Shown here piece by piece: positions 1-8,203 of a stretch of 64,000 bases of DNA (positions are counted from its first letter, which is position 1; each line of letters begins with the position of its first letter). The position numbers and the translations under genes are program-made. The notes below the pieces were generated by a model. It did not search any database. It was not told where the DNA came from and was given only the letters and a program-made list of their open reading frames with translations. Source of the DNA: Candidatus Paraprevotella stercoravium (GTDB taxonomy: Bacteria; Bacteroidota; Bacteroidia; Bacteroidales; Bacteroidaceae); assembly GCA_944320795.1 (NCBI GenBank), contig CALUIU010000003.1, positions 1 through 64,000 of the forward strand, in the 5' to 3' direction.

Positions 1-54
1 TTTAATTTACTAAATATCAACAATATGCACAACTTTTTATTCATAAATCTTTTA

Positions 55-2616
55 TCAATTTAATTCCGCCAACGGGTAAGCAACCGTAATGATAGACAAT
101 TCATCCTTTCTAGGACTCTTCCGGTTTACAGTAATTGTTGTACGTGCTGTACTCTGGTTGAAAGAGTTTTTGAAAGCATCTTCCAGCTTGTCTGCAAATT
201 TCTTCAAACCTTCATTATCATCAGGAGAAGGAATGGAAACCAATATCGCTTTTTTGTTGATACTAGCCGGATTTGTCGGACTCAAATTACCTTCATTATT
301 ACGCAAATGAAGCTGTATCTGATCATTATTCAGTTTCAAATAAACTCCACTCTGATTAACAATCTTAGAAGCAAATGCCTTAATGTCATCATCAGTCTTC
401 AATTTTTGCTGTAACTGAGTCAGAATATTCAGGCCCAATACTTTCTTGTCACTTTCTGCCTTCTGATCGTGTTTTTCCTTCACAATCTGTGACAATCGAA
501 TATCGAAAGCATCCTTGATATCATCAATAGTGATACTGTTTGACAAGTTACCAAAGTTAATGAAGTCTTCATTCGGCAGGATAGAAGCCCGTAACTGACG
601 GGAAATCTCCGGCATAGTCACCTTATCCGTAATGATTTCCACTTCAAATTCACTCATAGCCTCATCCTCACTCACCTCAATAATGGCTCCCTTCATGTCC
701 TCCAGTCCCTTATTGATCTTACGTTGTGCGGCAACCAAACGCTCCGTTTCGTCAATGGCATCATTAATTTTCTGTCCGAAAGCAGAAATATCCGAATCCA
801 TCTTACCAATCTCAATCAATACCTTAGCAGCCAGCTTCTTAGCAAACTCCCAAGCGATCAATTTGGTTTTTGAAACATAATAATCCGTAAGAATGGTCTG
901 GTGATCAGCATACAAACGGGCACCTTTATTCACCATGCGCTGCAAAATACCCAATCCGCTCCATTCTTCAACATTAGCTCCACGGTCATGATCGCAAGCA
1001 TCATAAATGCCCTTCTCATCATTAGCCTTCTTCTCCAGATCAATACGGATATCATTCAGATGCTCCAACAATAATTTGGAAACTTTCTGCAATTCTACGA
1101 TAGAAACATCACCGACTTTCCATTTCTCAAAAAGTTCCAACTCAACCTTATGACGAATTTCACGGGCCATCTCCGGAATAGCACGTTCTTTGCCTCGATA
1201 AAATGCTTCTACACCTTCTTCACGGAAGTGCTGCACAAAGAAATCATTCATAATATTATCGAGTTCATTCAAAGGACAATCTGCCTTCTTGGCATCCTCT
1301 GCATAACCGATGGCCTTATCATGCCAATAATCATTAAATGAAGGATAATCTGTATCCGACTCCAGAATCTTATATTCCAAAGTAAGATGCAGATCATCAA
1401 GCATCCACTTACTCAAATTATCATCATTCAGATACTCCTTACGATAATCCTTATTTCTTTCTTCATTAACAAATCCCTGATTTTCACGCCAGTTATTATA
1501 TTTAAACTGGAAAAGGACATTCTCTCCAACCTGATAGGTGATATGTTTCAGGATACGCAATTCCGGATACATCACACGCTTGATTCCAAAAGAATTAATT
1601 TTCTTCGTACGTGCAACCGGAATACGACCATCTGCTCCCGGAATTCCGGCTTCATCAAATTCCAGAGCAAAATCATCCATATTCTCAAAATTATATGCAC
1701 GAATCATATCTCCATTAACCTGGTCTTCCTCATTAACAAAGAAAATTCGGGCAAAAAGATAATCACTGACTATCTTGGGAAGTTCCGTAAGGGAATTGAT
1801 GGTAACCCCATTTTCATTCACATTGCTATATACCGTCAAACCGTCTGCCACTCCTTTGATACGATCGTTATAAAGCTTCAGTTCTCCCATACCGGTTACA
1901 TCCTGAGGACACCAACGACCTGTCTGAAGAGCATTCAACTCGTTCATGGCAGCATAACCATTCTGATAATAACGGCCTTGATCCATATCACTCTTCGGCA
2001 GATTCATCTCAGGAATCATCACATAAGCCAGAATCTTGGCATTCGGAAAAGCTTTTCTAGATTGGGTAATGACGTCAACAACAGAACCAGAGCCCGTACC
2101 ACCGCACAAACCGGCAAAGATATGAATGGTAGTTTCATTACTATTAGCTGAAACCTGTTCACAACGAGCATAAGCATCTCGCAAACTGTTTACATAACCT
2201 ACCGCATTGGCAGCAAACAACAAGCGGCCGGCACGACGTTTCTGTCCTGCGGCCTGTCCCAATGAACCGATAGCGGATTTTACCGCAGTCACATTGTTAA
2301 CTATACCTTTCACTGATGGATAATTACCAATATGATCCAGGATATGCTCTACATCAACAGCCTTAATATTCAAGAACTCATTATTCGTAAAGGATGCATC
2401 CTGCCCCATTACTCTGAAATCTGGACGAGCCTTACCGTCCTTCGGCATCATTTCGTCTGTAGAATCTACATAAAGTAAGGAAACAGGTTGCTGTCTCCGC
2501 TCATCTTGAGTAGGAAACTCCTCAAACATACGCATCTTAAAGGCACGCAAGATTTTTCCACCCGTACCTCCCAAACCAACCAAAATATGGTTGCTATTAC
2601 AATAACTCTTCGTCAT
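55..2616 (-). CDS. Tubulin-like (Tubulin_2 / FtsZ-like family) GTPase-type protein
   Basis: This is an 853-residue protein of the divergent prokaryotic tubulin-like family. An N-terminal Rossmann-type glycine loop (GLGGTGG, residues 14-20) opens the fold, and the tubulin/FtsZ signature loop is at residues 171-178 (CGGTGSGS), so nucleotide binding is likely. The protein is about twice the length of FtsZ. The C-terminal half is charged, mostly helical in appearance and not recognisable to me. No signal peptide or membrane segment is seen. The membrane-protein gene at 2654-3259 lies 37 bases upstream on the same strand, so the two probably form one transcript that may continue past the left edge. 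Related FtsZ-like families have been proposed in the literature to act in membrane remodelling; the role here is unknown. It is not the division protein FtsZ, which is shorter and lies in the dcw cluster. Confidence 0.8.
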   Translation of the reverse strand: MTKSYCNSNHILVGLGGTGGKILRAFKMRMFEEFPTQDERRQQPVSLLYVDSTDEMMPKDGKARPDFRVMGQDASFTNNEFLNIKAVDVEHILDHIGNYPSVKGIVNNVTAVKSAIGSLGQAAGQKRRAGRLLFAANAVGYVNSLRDAYARCEQVSANSNETTIHIFAGLCGGTGSGSVVDVITQSRKAFPNAKILAYVMIPEMNLPKSDMDQGRYYQNGYAAMNELNALQTGRWCPQDVTGMGELKLYNDRIKGVADGLTVYSNVNENGVTINSLTELPKIVSDYLFARIFFVNEEDQVNGDMIRAYNFENMDDFALEFDEAGIPGADGRIPVARTKKINSFGIKRVMYPELRILKHITYQVGENVLFQFKYNNWRENQGFVNEERNKDYRKEYLNDDNLSKWMLDDLHLTLEYKILESDTDYPSFNDYWHDKAIGYAEDAKKADCPLNELDNIMNDFFVQHFREEGVEAFYRGKERAIPEMAREIRHKVELELFEKWKVGDVSIVELQKVSKLLLEHLNDIRIDLEKKANDEKGIYDACDHDRGANVEEWSGLGILQRMVNKGARLYADHQTILTDYYVSKTKLIAWEFAKKLAAKVLIEIGKMDSDISAFGQKINDAIDETERLVAAQRKINKGLEDMKGAIIEVSEDEAMSEFEVEIITDKVTMPEISRQLRASILPNEDFINFGNLSNSITIDDIKDAFDIRLSQIVKEKHDQKAESDKKVLGLNILTQLQQKLKTDDDIKAFASKIVNQSGVYLKLNNDQIQLHLRNNEGNLSPTNPASINKKAILVSIPSPDDNEGLKKFADKLEDAFKNSFNQSTARTTITVNRKSPRKDELSIITVAYPLAELN

Positions 2617-2653
2617 ATCTGATATATTAAGTTAATCAAAATAAAATAAAGTA

Positions 2654-3259
2654 TTATCTACGATAATTTGCACGTCTGCGCTGCTGTCCTGTTGTCCGAG
2701 AACGGTTTGTTGTAGCAACACTTCCTCTTTTTCTCGAATAGCCCTGGTTAAAGGAAATTGTCTTGATCACAATAACAGCGCCTATAATTACAAAAAGCAA
2801 ACTCCAACCAATACGACGCAAAATGAAATAATTCATATAACTACGCAACTCATCGGACATGGCTGACGCTATCGTGGAGGGAGTATGCCCCTCAAAATCA
2901 GCTAAGTTCACATAATAACCGACTAACGGCCATTCCATACTGATTTCATCTAACAGAGCCTGACTATCTTCCTGAGTAAATATCGTATTCTCCGGAATTG
3001 GTGCTACCATTCTATTGATGGCATATTCCACATCATCACAATAAGATTTTATGGTAACCGCTCCACAAAGTAATATCGACTGAAAGGAAAGAAAAAAGAA
3101 CAAAACAGCTCCTACTAAAAAGCTCATAGGAGTAAAATTACCTTTTTTCCACCATAAACGAATGAGCACAAACATCAGAACAATGCCCAAAACAGTCAGT
3201 AGTATTCCCAAAAAGATACTTCCAATTGAATACATAAAAATATTTATCAATGCTCCCAT
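2654..3259 (-). CDS. Small membrane protein partnered with the tubulin-like protein
   Basis: A 201-residue protein of unknown family. Hydrophobic segments lie at about residues 13-36, 44-69 and 151-168, with a soluble loop of about 80 residues between the second and third. The C-terminus is a strongly basic tail (about residues 173-201, rich in Arg, Ser and Thr) of the kind that lies in the cytoplasm and can contact a cytosolic partner or acidic lipid. It is the first gene of a presumed two-gene unit with the tubulin-like gene 37 bases downstream. A membrane anchor or scaffold for a tubulin-like filament is an inference from neighbourhood only. A possible -7 box (TATTTTTG on the minus strand, 3373-3380) lies about 110 bases upstream of the ATG. 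Confidence 0.7.
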   Translation of the reverse strand: MGALINIFMYSIGSIFLGILLTVLGIVLMFVLIRLWWKKGNFTPMSFLVGAVLFFFLSFQSILLCGAVTIKSYCDDVEYAINRMVAPIPENTIFTQEDSQALLDEISMEWPLVGYYVNLADFEGHTPSTIASAMSDELRSYMNYFILRRIGWSLLFVIIGAVIVIKTISFNQGYSRKRGSVATTNRSRTTGQQRRRANYRR

Positions 3260-3711
3260 AACCTTTGTTGATATATTTGTATTCTAAAACAAGATTCTTA
3301 CTTTAATAAAGTATTTTAATTTATCAAGTAATACCAAAATGCATAAAAAATATGTATTCGGCTATCTTTTGACAAAAATAGAGATAAAAACAGTATTATT
3401 TACTTAAAACAAGGTTGTTCCTAAAACACAAATCCTTGTTTTTGTAAAAACAAAGAGAACTATAGTTCTGAATAAAGTACTACACAAGACTCAAAAACTA
3501 TAAAAATTAATCAAATATTACAATAAAATTAAGTAGCCCTCCTGATTCCTTTGTAAAGAATCAGGAGGGCTACTTTGTTTTCAAATGTATATAAATCCGA
3601 ATTAAAAGAGATACAGCTTCATTGTCCCCCAAAAAAACAAAACAATATCTATAATTCTATAAGACAGGTTATTAGTATTATATTTCTGATAAGATACGTA
3701 ATAAATTGAAC
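3260..3711. other. AT-rich intergenic region with palindromes and a terminator
   Basis: No gene is supported here. The segment holds the probable promoter side of the membrane protein/tubulin-like operon, with a minus-strand TATTTTTG at 3373-3380. Further upstream are two short inverted repeats: 3436-3443 with 3446-3453, and a perfect 14-base palindrome at 3456-3469 (AGAACTATAGTTCT). These could be operator-like. A strong terminator hairpin is at 3532-3574 and is listed separately. Confidence 0.5.
3532..3574 (-). terminator. Intrinsic terminator downstream of the TonB-domain gene
   Basis: A perfect 17-bp stem (3532-3548 with 3558-3574) encloses a 9-base loop. On the minus strand it is followed by a U-rich run, as expected at the end of the men/blaI/TonB transcript. 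The other side is also T-rich, so it may work in both directions. Confidence 0.85.
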
Positions 3712-4270
3712 TTACTTCACTTTATCATCAGCATAAAGGAAATAAACCTTCAGAACCCCTTTCACTTCGGTCTTCTTCCCTTCCTTCTTACCCGGCTTCC
3801 ATTTTCGGGACTTCAGAAGCGAACGTAATACTTCGTGCTCCATCTGACTACCGATTTCTTTCCGGATCTGACCCCACCAACGCTCAGATTCTTGTTTTTG
3901 AGTAGCTCCGGTATAACCATCCAACTCGGTATGCTGTTTCCGTAAATGCAAACGTCCTACCTTAGCCTCAGGATTCTGAATCTTTCCCGACTCATCAATG
4001 GCAAAATGAACCGTGACCAAAGTTTCCACTCCATATGCACGAGCATCGGCCGGATAATGAATCTCTTTTTGCAGAAACTCAATAAACTGCTGCTCCCCTC
4101 CTTGTATATGCCGGAGGCAGATCCACCTTTTCCAACTGAAGCTCTGCCTTTATAGAGGTCTGAGCGAACAACCCAGAAAAACCGCAACCGAAAAGCAAAA
4201 AGCAAAGCACGCAAACCATGAAAAGGTATTTTGCTGAGAGTACGGGTGTGACATTACGATTTCTTACCAT
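3712..4270 (-). pseudogene. TonB C-terminal-domain protein, frameshifted
   Basis: Read in two frames this is one protein of about 185 residues. The first part (4270 down to about 4103) gives a hydrophobic signal segment and the lead-in VDLPPAYT. The second (4101 down to 3712) continues as GGEQQFIEFLQKE and then a TonB C-terminal domain (YPADARAYG, VTVHFAIDESGKI, then WKPGKKEGK). One extra base at 4102 between the two frames breaks the gene; without it the frames join seamlessly. The start overlaps the blaI stop by 17 bases, so the two genes are co-transcribed. In this phylum, BlaI-type repressors are often followed by a BlaR1-like M56 peptidase gene, sometimes with a TonB domain; here no peptidase is present. 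A sequencing error in the 4093-4102 G/A tract is the main alternative to a true mutation. An intact distal ORF of 105 residues (3712-4029) remains. Confidence 0.75.
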
Positions 4271-4622
4271 CTTTCTCCATAATTTTATACATCTCTTTCA
4301 GTTCCTTGCGCGACAAGCGCTGGTCGTTTACCAAAAAAGCCAGCAATTGCTTGTAAGACCCCTCACAATAGGTCTGTACCCAATTTTCAAGAAACGCACT
4401 TTTATATTCGCGCATGCTCAACAAAGGAGTGTATTCATAAACAATACCCACCTTACGGGCTTCGATATATCCTTTACGCTCCAGATTCTTAAATACAGAG
4501 GCTAAAGTAGTATATGGCGGACGAGGTTCCGGATAAAAAGCCAACACATCGCGCACCACACAAGGAGCATGCTGCCAGATCAGCACCATGGCATCTTCTT
4601 CCTGTACAGTAAGCTTCTCCAT
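4254..4622 (-). CDS. BlaI/MecI/CopY-family transcriptional repressor
   Basis: A 122-residue winged-helix repressor. The start at 4622 gives MEKLTVQEEDAMVLIWQ, which matches the usual beginning of the family; a longer reading from 4655 would overlap menB and is less likely. The DNA-recognition part is seen in PPYTTLASVFKNLERKGYI, and the C-terminal dimerisation helices follow (FLVNDQRLSRKELKEMYKIM). Members bind palindromic operators as dimers and are inactivated by proteolysis, classically by a BlaR1-type membrane peptidase. No such sensor is encoded next to it. It follows the menB stop by 5 bases and overlaps the frameshifted TonB-domain gene. Its target is unknown; control of its own operon is possible. 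Confidence 0.85.
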   Translation of the reverse strand: MEKLTVQEEDAMVLIWQHAPCVVRDVLAFYPEPRPPYTTLASVFKNLERKGYIEARKVGIVYEYTPLLSMREYKSAFLENWVQTYCEGSYKQLLAFLVNDQRLSRKELKEMYKIMEKDGKKS

Positions 4623-4627
4623 AACGA

Positions 4628-5449
4628 TCAAGGCATCTGTGGACAATCGTCCCAATTAGGTTTACGTTTTTCCAAGAAGGCACGTCCACCTTCCTGGGCC
4701 TCATCGGTCATATAATACAGCATGGTGGCATCTCCGGCCAATTCCTGAATACCGGCCTGTCCGTCGAGTTCGGCATTCAGTCCAGCCTTGATCATACGCA
4801 AAGCCAACGGACTCAGCGTCATCATCTCTTCGCTCCAAGCCACATATTCGTCTTCCAGCTGATCGAACGGTACGACCTTATTAACCAATCCCATCTCCAA
4901 TGCTTCCTGAGCATTGTATTTGCGGCAGAGGAACCAGATTTCGCGCGCCTTCTTCTGTCCGACCACACGGGCCAGATAAGAAGAACCGAATCCGGCATCG
5001 AAACTGCCCACACGCGGACCGGTCTGTCCGAAGATGGCATTATCGGAAGCAATCGTCAGGTCGCACACCACATGAAGCACGTGGCCACCGCCAATCGCAA
5101 AACCGTTTACAGCGGCAATGACCGGCTTCGGCAACGAACGGATCTGCTTCTGGACATCAAGCACGTTCAGGCGAGGCACACCGTCACGACCTACATATCC
5201 GCCACGACCTTTTACATGCATATCTCCTCCTGAGCAGAAAGCTTTGTCACCGGCTCCAGTAAGGACCACCACACGCACATCCTGACGCTCACGGCACTCC
5301 AGCAGGGCATCGCTGATTTCAGCCGTAGTAAGCGGTGTGAAAGCGTTACGCACCTGCGGACGGTTGATGGTAATACGGGCTATTCCGTTATAGAAATCAA
5401 AAATAATGTCTTCGTAAGTCTTCAAGACTTTCCATTCTCTATTTGCCAT
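4628..5449 (-). CDS. menB: 1,4-dihydroxy-2-naphthoyl-CoA synthase
   Basis: A crotonase-fold enzyme of 273 residues that closes the ring of o-succinylbenzoyl-CoA to give 1,4-dihydroxy-2-naphthoyl-CoA in menaquinone synthesis. The oxyanion-hole segment [11 protein letters not shown] (71-81) and the segment [16 protein letters not shown] are present. Gln142, Gly144 (in [11 protein letters not shown]) and Trp172 correspond to E. coli Gln154, Gly156 and Trp184, the bicarbonate site that defines type I MenB. The length is normal. It is the last biosynthetic gene of the local men operon, 15 bases after menD, and is followed by blaI after 5 bases. menC and menE are not found next to it. Confidence 0.96.
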   Translation of the reverse strand: MANREWKVLKTYEDIIFDFYNGIARITINRPQVRNAFTPLTTAEISDALLECRERQDVRVVVLTGAGDKAFCSGGDMHVKGRGGYVGRDGVPRLNVLDVQKQIRSLPKPVIAAVNGFAIGGGHVLHVVCDLTIASDNAIFGQTGPRVGSFDAGFGSSYLARVVGQKKAREIWFLCRKYNAQEALEMGLVNKVVPFDQLEDEYVAWSEEMMTLSPLALRMIKAGLNAELDGQAGIQELAGDATMLYYMTDEAQEGGRAFLEKRKPNWDDCPQMP

Positions 5450-5464
5450 AAATCTATCTTGTTT

Positions 5465-7114
5465 TTAATTTTTCAGTGAATCAAAAAAGGCTTTAAACGC
5501 CTCAGTATCATGCTCAATATCGGTAAAAACCTCTACAAGCACTGGAGCGTCCAAATGAGGGTCCGTAAGCAGGCGGATGCCTTCTGCCAACTGCTCCCGG
5601 GTTCCGGCCTTGAAATAAACCAGTCCGCAATCCTTGACCCAACCACGGGCCGTTGCTCCGTGTATCGCTTCTACATACCGGCACGACGGACTTTCCAGAT
5701 CCATTCCGGGCAAAGTATGGAATATACCACCTCCCTGATTGTTGAGCAACAGAATGCGCAGATTCGAGCGGATAGCTCCGTTCCAAAGAGCATTCATATC
5801 ATAGAAGAAGCTCAAATCCCCAATCAGTACGAAGTTCAGTTCCTTGGAAACCGAAGCATAACCAATAGCTGTAGACAGGGAACCTTCTATTCCGCTGGTA
5901 CCCCGGTTACAGAATACCCGGATACCGGATGTAATCGGATACAGAGCCGCCAGACGCACGGCCGAACTGTTGGCCAGATGCAGACAGGAAGATTTGGGCA
6001 AGGCTTCCAATAAGTGCCCCACGGCCATCAGACTGGAAAAAGTTTCTGGAGCCGGTTGTGGCATCCGACAGAGGTCGGCCCATTGCTTCAGGAAACCGGA
6101 GATTTCTTCGTTTGCGGCTGTAGAAACAGCACAAAGAAAGTCCTCGGACTTCATTTCCACCACATGAGTCAATGCACAGAACAGGTCCACCACTTCGCCC
6201 TGAGGCGTAATATGCCAGTGCTCACGAGGCGGATATTTACGCAACATCTTCTTCAACCGTTTGGACACAATGTGTCCGCCCATTGTAATCAGCAGATCGG
6301 GCGCAAACACCTTCTGCTGTGCCTCTCCCAAAGTAGAGAGGGCAGCGTCAAAATAGCGCAGACTGCTTTTCTCATCCTTCAGATGCAAGTTGCTCAAATG
6401 TTCCGAAAGCACCACACCGTCAAACTGCTGTAACAGAGGTTGCAAACGGGCAGCCTGAGCCGGAGTGAGCTGTCCGCAAATCAGCATGCGGCGCTCGGCT
6501 GTACGAAATGCTGTGGCCAAATCGGATATCCGGTCTGCTTCTACCCGACGGATGCAGCGCACTTCAGGCATAGCAGTTGCTCCATATTGAAACAAAGGCT
6601 CCGACAGAGCGATATTAATCTGTACCGGTCCACACTCACGATGCGTGCATTCCAATATCGCTTCGTTCACCATACGGTTGCAATACCATTCGTCTTCTTC
6701 GGAAAGGATTTCGGGCAGATGCACACTTTTCTTTACCAACGGACCAAATACGCCCGGTTGCGGCAACGTCTGTCCGTCCATCTGTCCGATCCAGGCCTGC
6801 GGACGGTCGGCCGAAATCACAATCAGCGGAAGATGCTGATAAAAAGCCTCGCACACTGCGGGATGGATATTCAGCAACGCGGTACCCGAGGTGCAACAAA
6901 CCACCACCGGAGTGTTCCGCTCCTGAGCCAGACCAAGCGCCACAAAACCCGCGCTTCGCTCATCGGTCACTGAAAAGCACTCAAAGGCTTTATGAGTGAC
7001 AAAAGTATGAATCAGCGGCGTGTTCCTGCTTCCGGGGCAAATCACGACCGTGCGCACCCCATGCAGTTCAAGCAGGGACACTAACTGTAGGATATTCTTT
7101 TTTTCTGAATACAT
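5465..7114 (-). CDS. menD: SEPHCHC synthase (MenD)
   Basis: A thiamine diphosphate enzyme of 549 residues that condenses isochorismate with 2-oxoglutarate. N-terminal features are CPGSRNTP (26-33) and DERSAGFVALGLA, whose Glu52 corresponds to the catalytic Glu55 of E. coli MenD. CTSGTALLN and the ADRP segment follow. The C-terminal ThDP/metal-binding module reads GDLSFFYDMNALWN with NNQGGGIF. The length is typical. It starts 3 bases after the menF stop and ends 15 bases before menB, which fits one polycistronic men message driven from upstream of 9432. Confidence 0.96.
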   Translation of the reverse strand: MYSEKKNILQLVSLLELHGVRTVVICPGSRNTPLIHTFVTHKAFECFSVTDERSAGFVALGLAQERNTPVVVCCTSGTALLNIHPAVCEAFYQHLPLIVISADRPQAWIGQMDGQTLPQPGVFGPLVKKSVHLPEILSEEDEWYCNRMVNEAILECTHRECGPVQINIALSEPLFQYGATAMPEVRCIRRVEADRISDLATAFRTAERRMLICGQLTPAQAARLQPLLQQFDGVVLSEHLSNLHLKDEKSSLRYFDAALSTLGEAQQKVFAPDLLITMGGHIVSKRLKKMLRKYPPREHWHITPQGEVVDLFCALTHVVEMKSEDFLCAVSTAANEEISGFLKQWADLCRMPQPAPETFSSLMAVGHLLEALPKSSCLHLANSSAVRLAALYPITSGIRVFCNRGTSGIEGSLSTAIGYASVSKELNFVLIGDLSFFYDMNALWNGAIRSNLRILLLNNQGGGIFHTLPGMDLESPSCRYVEAIHGATARGWVKDCGLVYFKAGTREQLAEGIRLLTDPHLDAPVLVEVFTDIEHDTEAFKAFFDSLKN

Positions 7115-7117
7115 AAA

Positions 7118-8203
7118 TTATTTTGCATAGCCATGATGCACCACAAAGCGCATCGTTCCCATCTTCTTTTCCGTTTCCTGCCATTCATCTTCCACCTGTG
7201 AAGAAGAAAGGATTCCCCCTCCGGCATAAAGCACAAATGCATCCGGCAGCATCTGCATACAGCGCAGATTCACATACAGATCGGTTTGTCCCTGCGGATC
7301 CAGCCAACCCAAAAAGCCGGTGTAATAGGTACGGGGAGTCGTTTCATGCTCCAGGATGAACTGAAAGGCCTTTTCCTTGGGCACTCCGCACACGGCCGGT
7401 GTGGGGTGTAGCAGTTTCAGCAAATCACCCAGTCCCTCACCTGCTGCCAACGCGAAGCGCACATCGGTTTTCAGATGCGCCAATGCTCCGGCACGTACCG
7501 GATAAGGACCGTTCTTTTCGGCATGGATTCCCTTTCGGGCCAGTTGCGACAGGATATATTCGGTCACATAATTCTGCTCGGCACGGTTCTTGTCATCCCA
7601 CTGTTGCGGCAGCTCGCCCTGCTGCAGACTCTGTGTTCCTGCCAGTGCTACCGTGTGATAAGCTCCCTGTCCGCCAGAGAGCAGTATTTCGGGCGTACAG
7701 CCCAACCAGAAACCGGTTTCGGGAGTATAGAACAAATACACATAAGAGAACTCAAAACGGCAACAGGCCGCATGGAAAGCGCGCAGCACGGAAAAACCTT
7801 CCTCCCGCCCGATACGGGCACGGCGCGAAAGGACCAGTTTCCGGCATTCACCTTCACAGAGTTCCTGCAGAAACGATGCAAAGCAAGCCGAATAAGACTC
7901 CGATAACGGGGATACTTCCTCAGCAATCGTCCGGTCGAAGTCTTGTTCGGCTTTCAGAGAGAAGCAGATCCGCTCCTCAGGTTTCAATAATAATAAAGGA
8001 TTTTGGGAATCTATTCGAAAGGGGGCAAACACAAATCCGGCTTTTCCATTCAGTAGGGAGATATCTTCCAACCGCTCCACCGCTCCGTTTTGCATCAGTC
8101 CGTGACAGACATCATCCTGAGGCATGCGGTACAGGGCAAAGGAAGCGCCCTGCGCCAGCCACCTTTCTATATTACTCCATTCTTTTTCGTTTCCTTCAAT
8201 CAT
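7118..8203 (-). CDS. menF: Isochorismate synthase (MenF)
   Basis: A 361-residue chorismate-binding enzyme that isomerises chorismate to isochorismate, the first step toward menaquinone. Family signatures are CEGECRKLVLSRRARI, the segment FWLGCTPEILL, HLKTDVRFAL, LHPTPAVCGVPKEKA and YTGFLGW near the active site, then LYVNLRCMQ and AGGGILSSS at the end. The start at 8203 is chosen because its ATG overlaps the stop of the preceding gene as ATGA; the reading frame stays open further upstream but that extension lies inside the other gene. The menD start follows after 3 bases. Confidence 0.94.
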   Translation of the reverse strand: MIEGNEKEWSNIERWLAQGASFALYRMPQDDVCHGLMQNGAVERLEDISLLNGKAGFVFAPFRIDSQNPLLLLKPEERICFSLKAEQDFDRTIAEEVSPLSESYSACFASFLQELCEGECRKLVLSRRARIGREEGFSVLRAFHAACCRFEFSYVYLFYTPETGFWLGCTPEILLSGGQGAYHTVALAGTQSLQQGELPQQWDDKNRAEQNYVTEYILSQLARKGIHAEKNGPYPVRAGALAHLKTDVRFALAAGEGLGDLLKLLHPTPAVCGVPKEKAFQFILEHETTPRTYYTGFLGWLDPQGQTDLYVNLRCMQMLPDAFVLYAGGGILSSSQVEDEWQETEKKMGTMRFVVHHGYAK

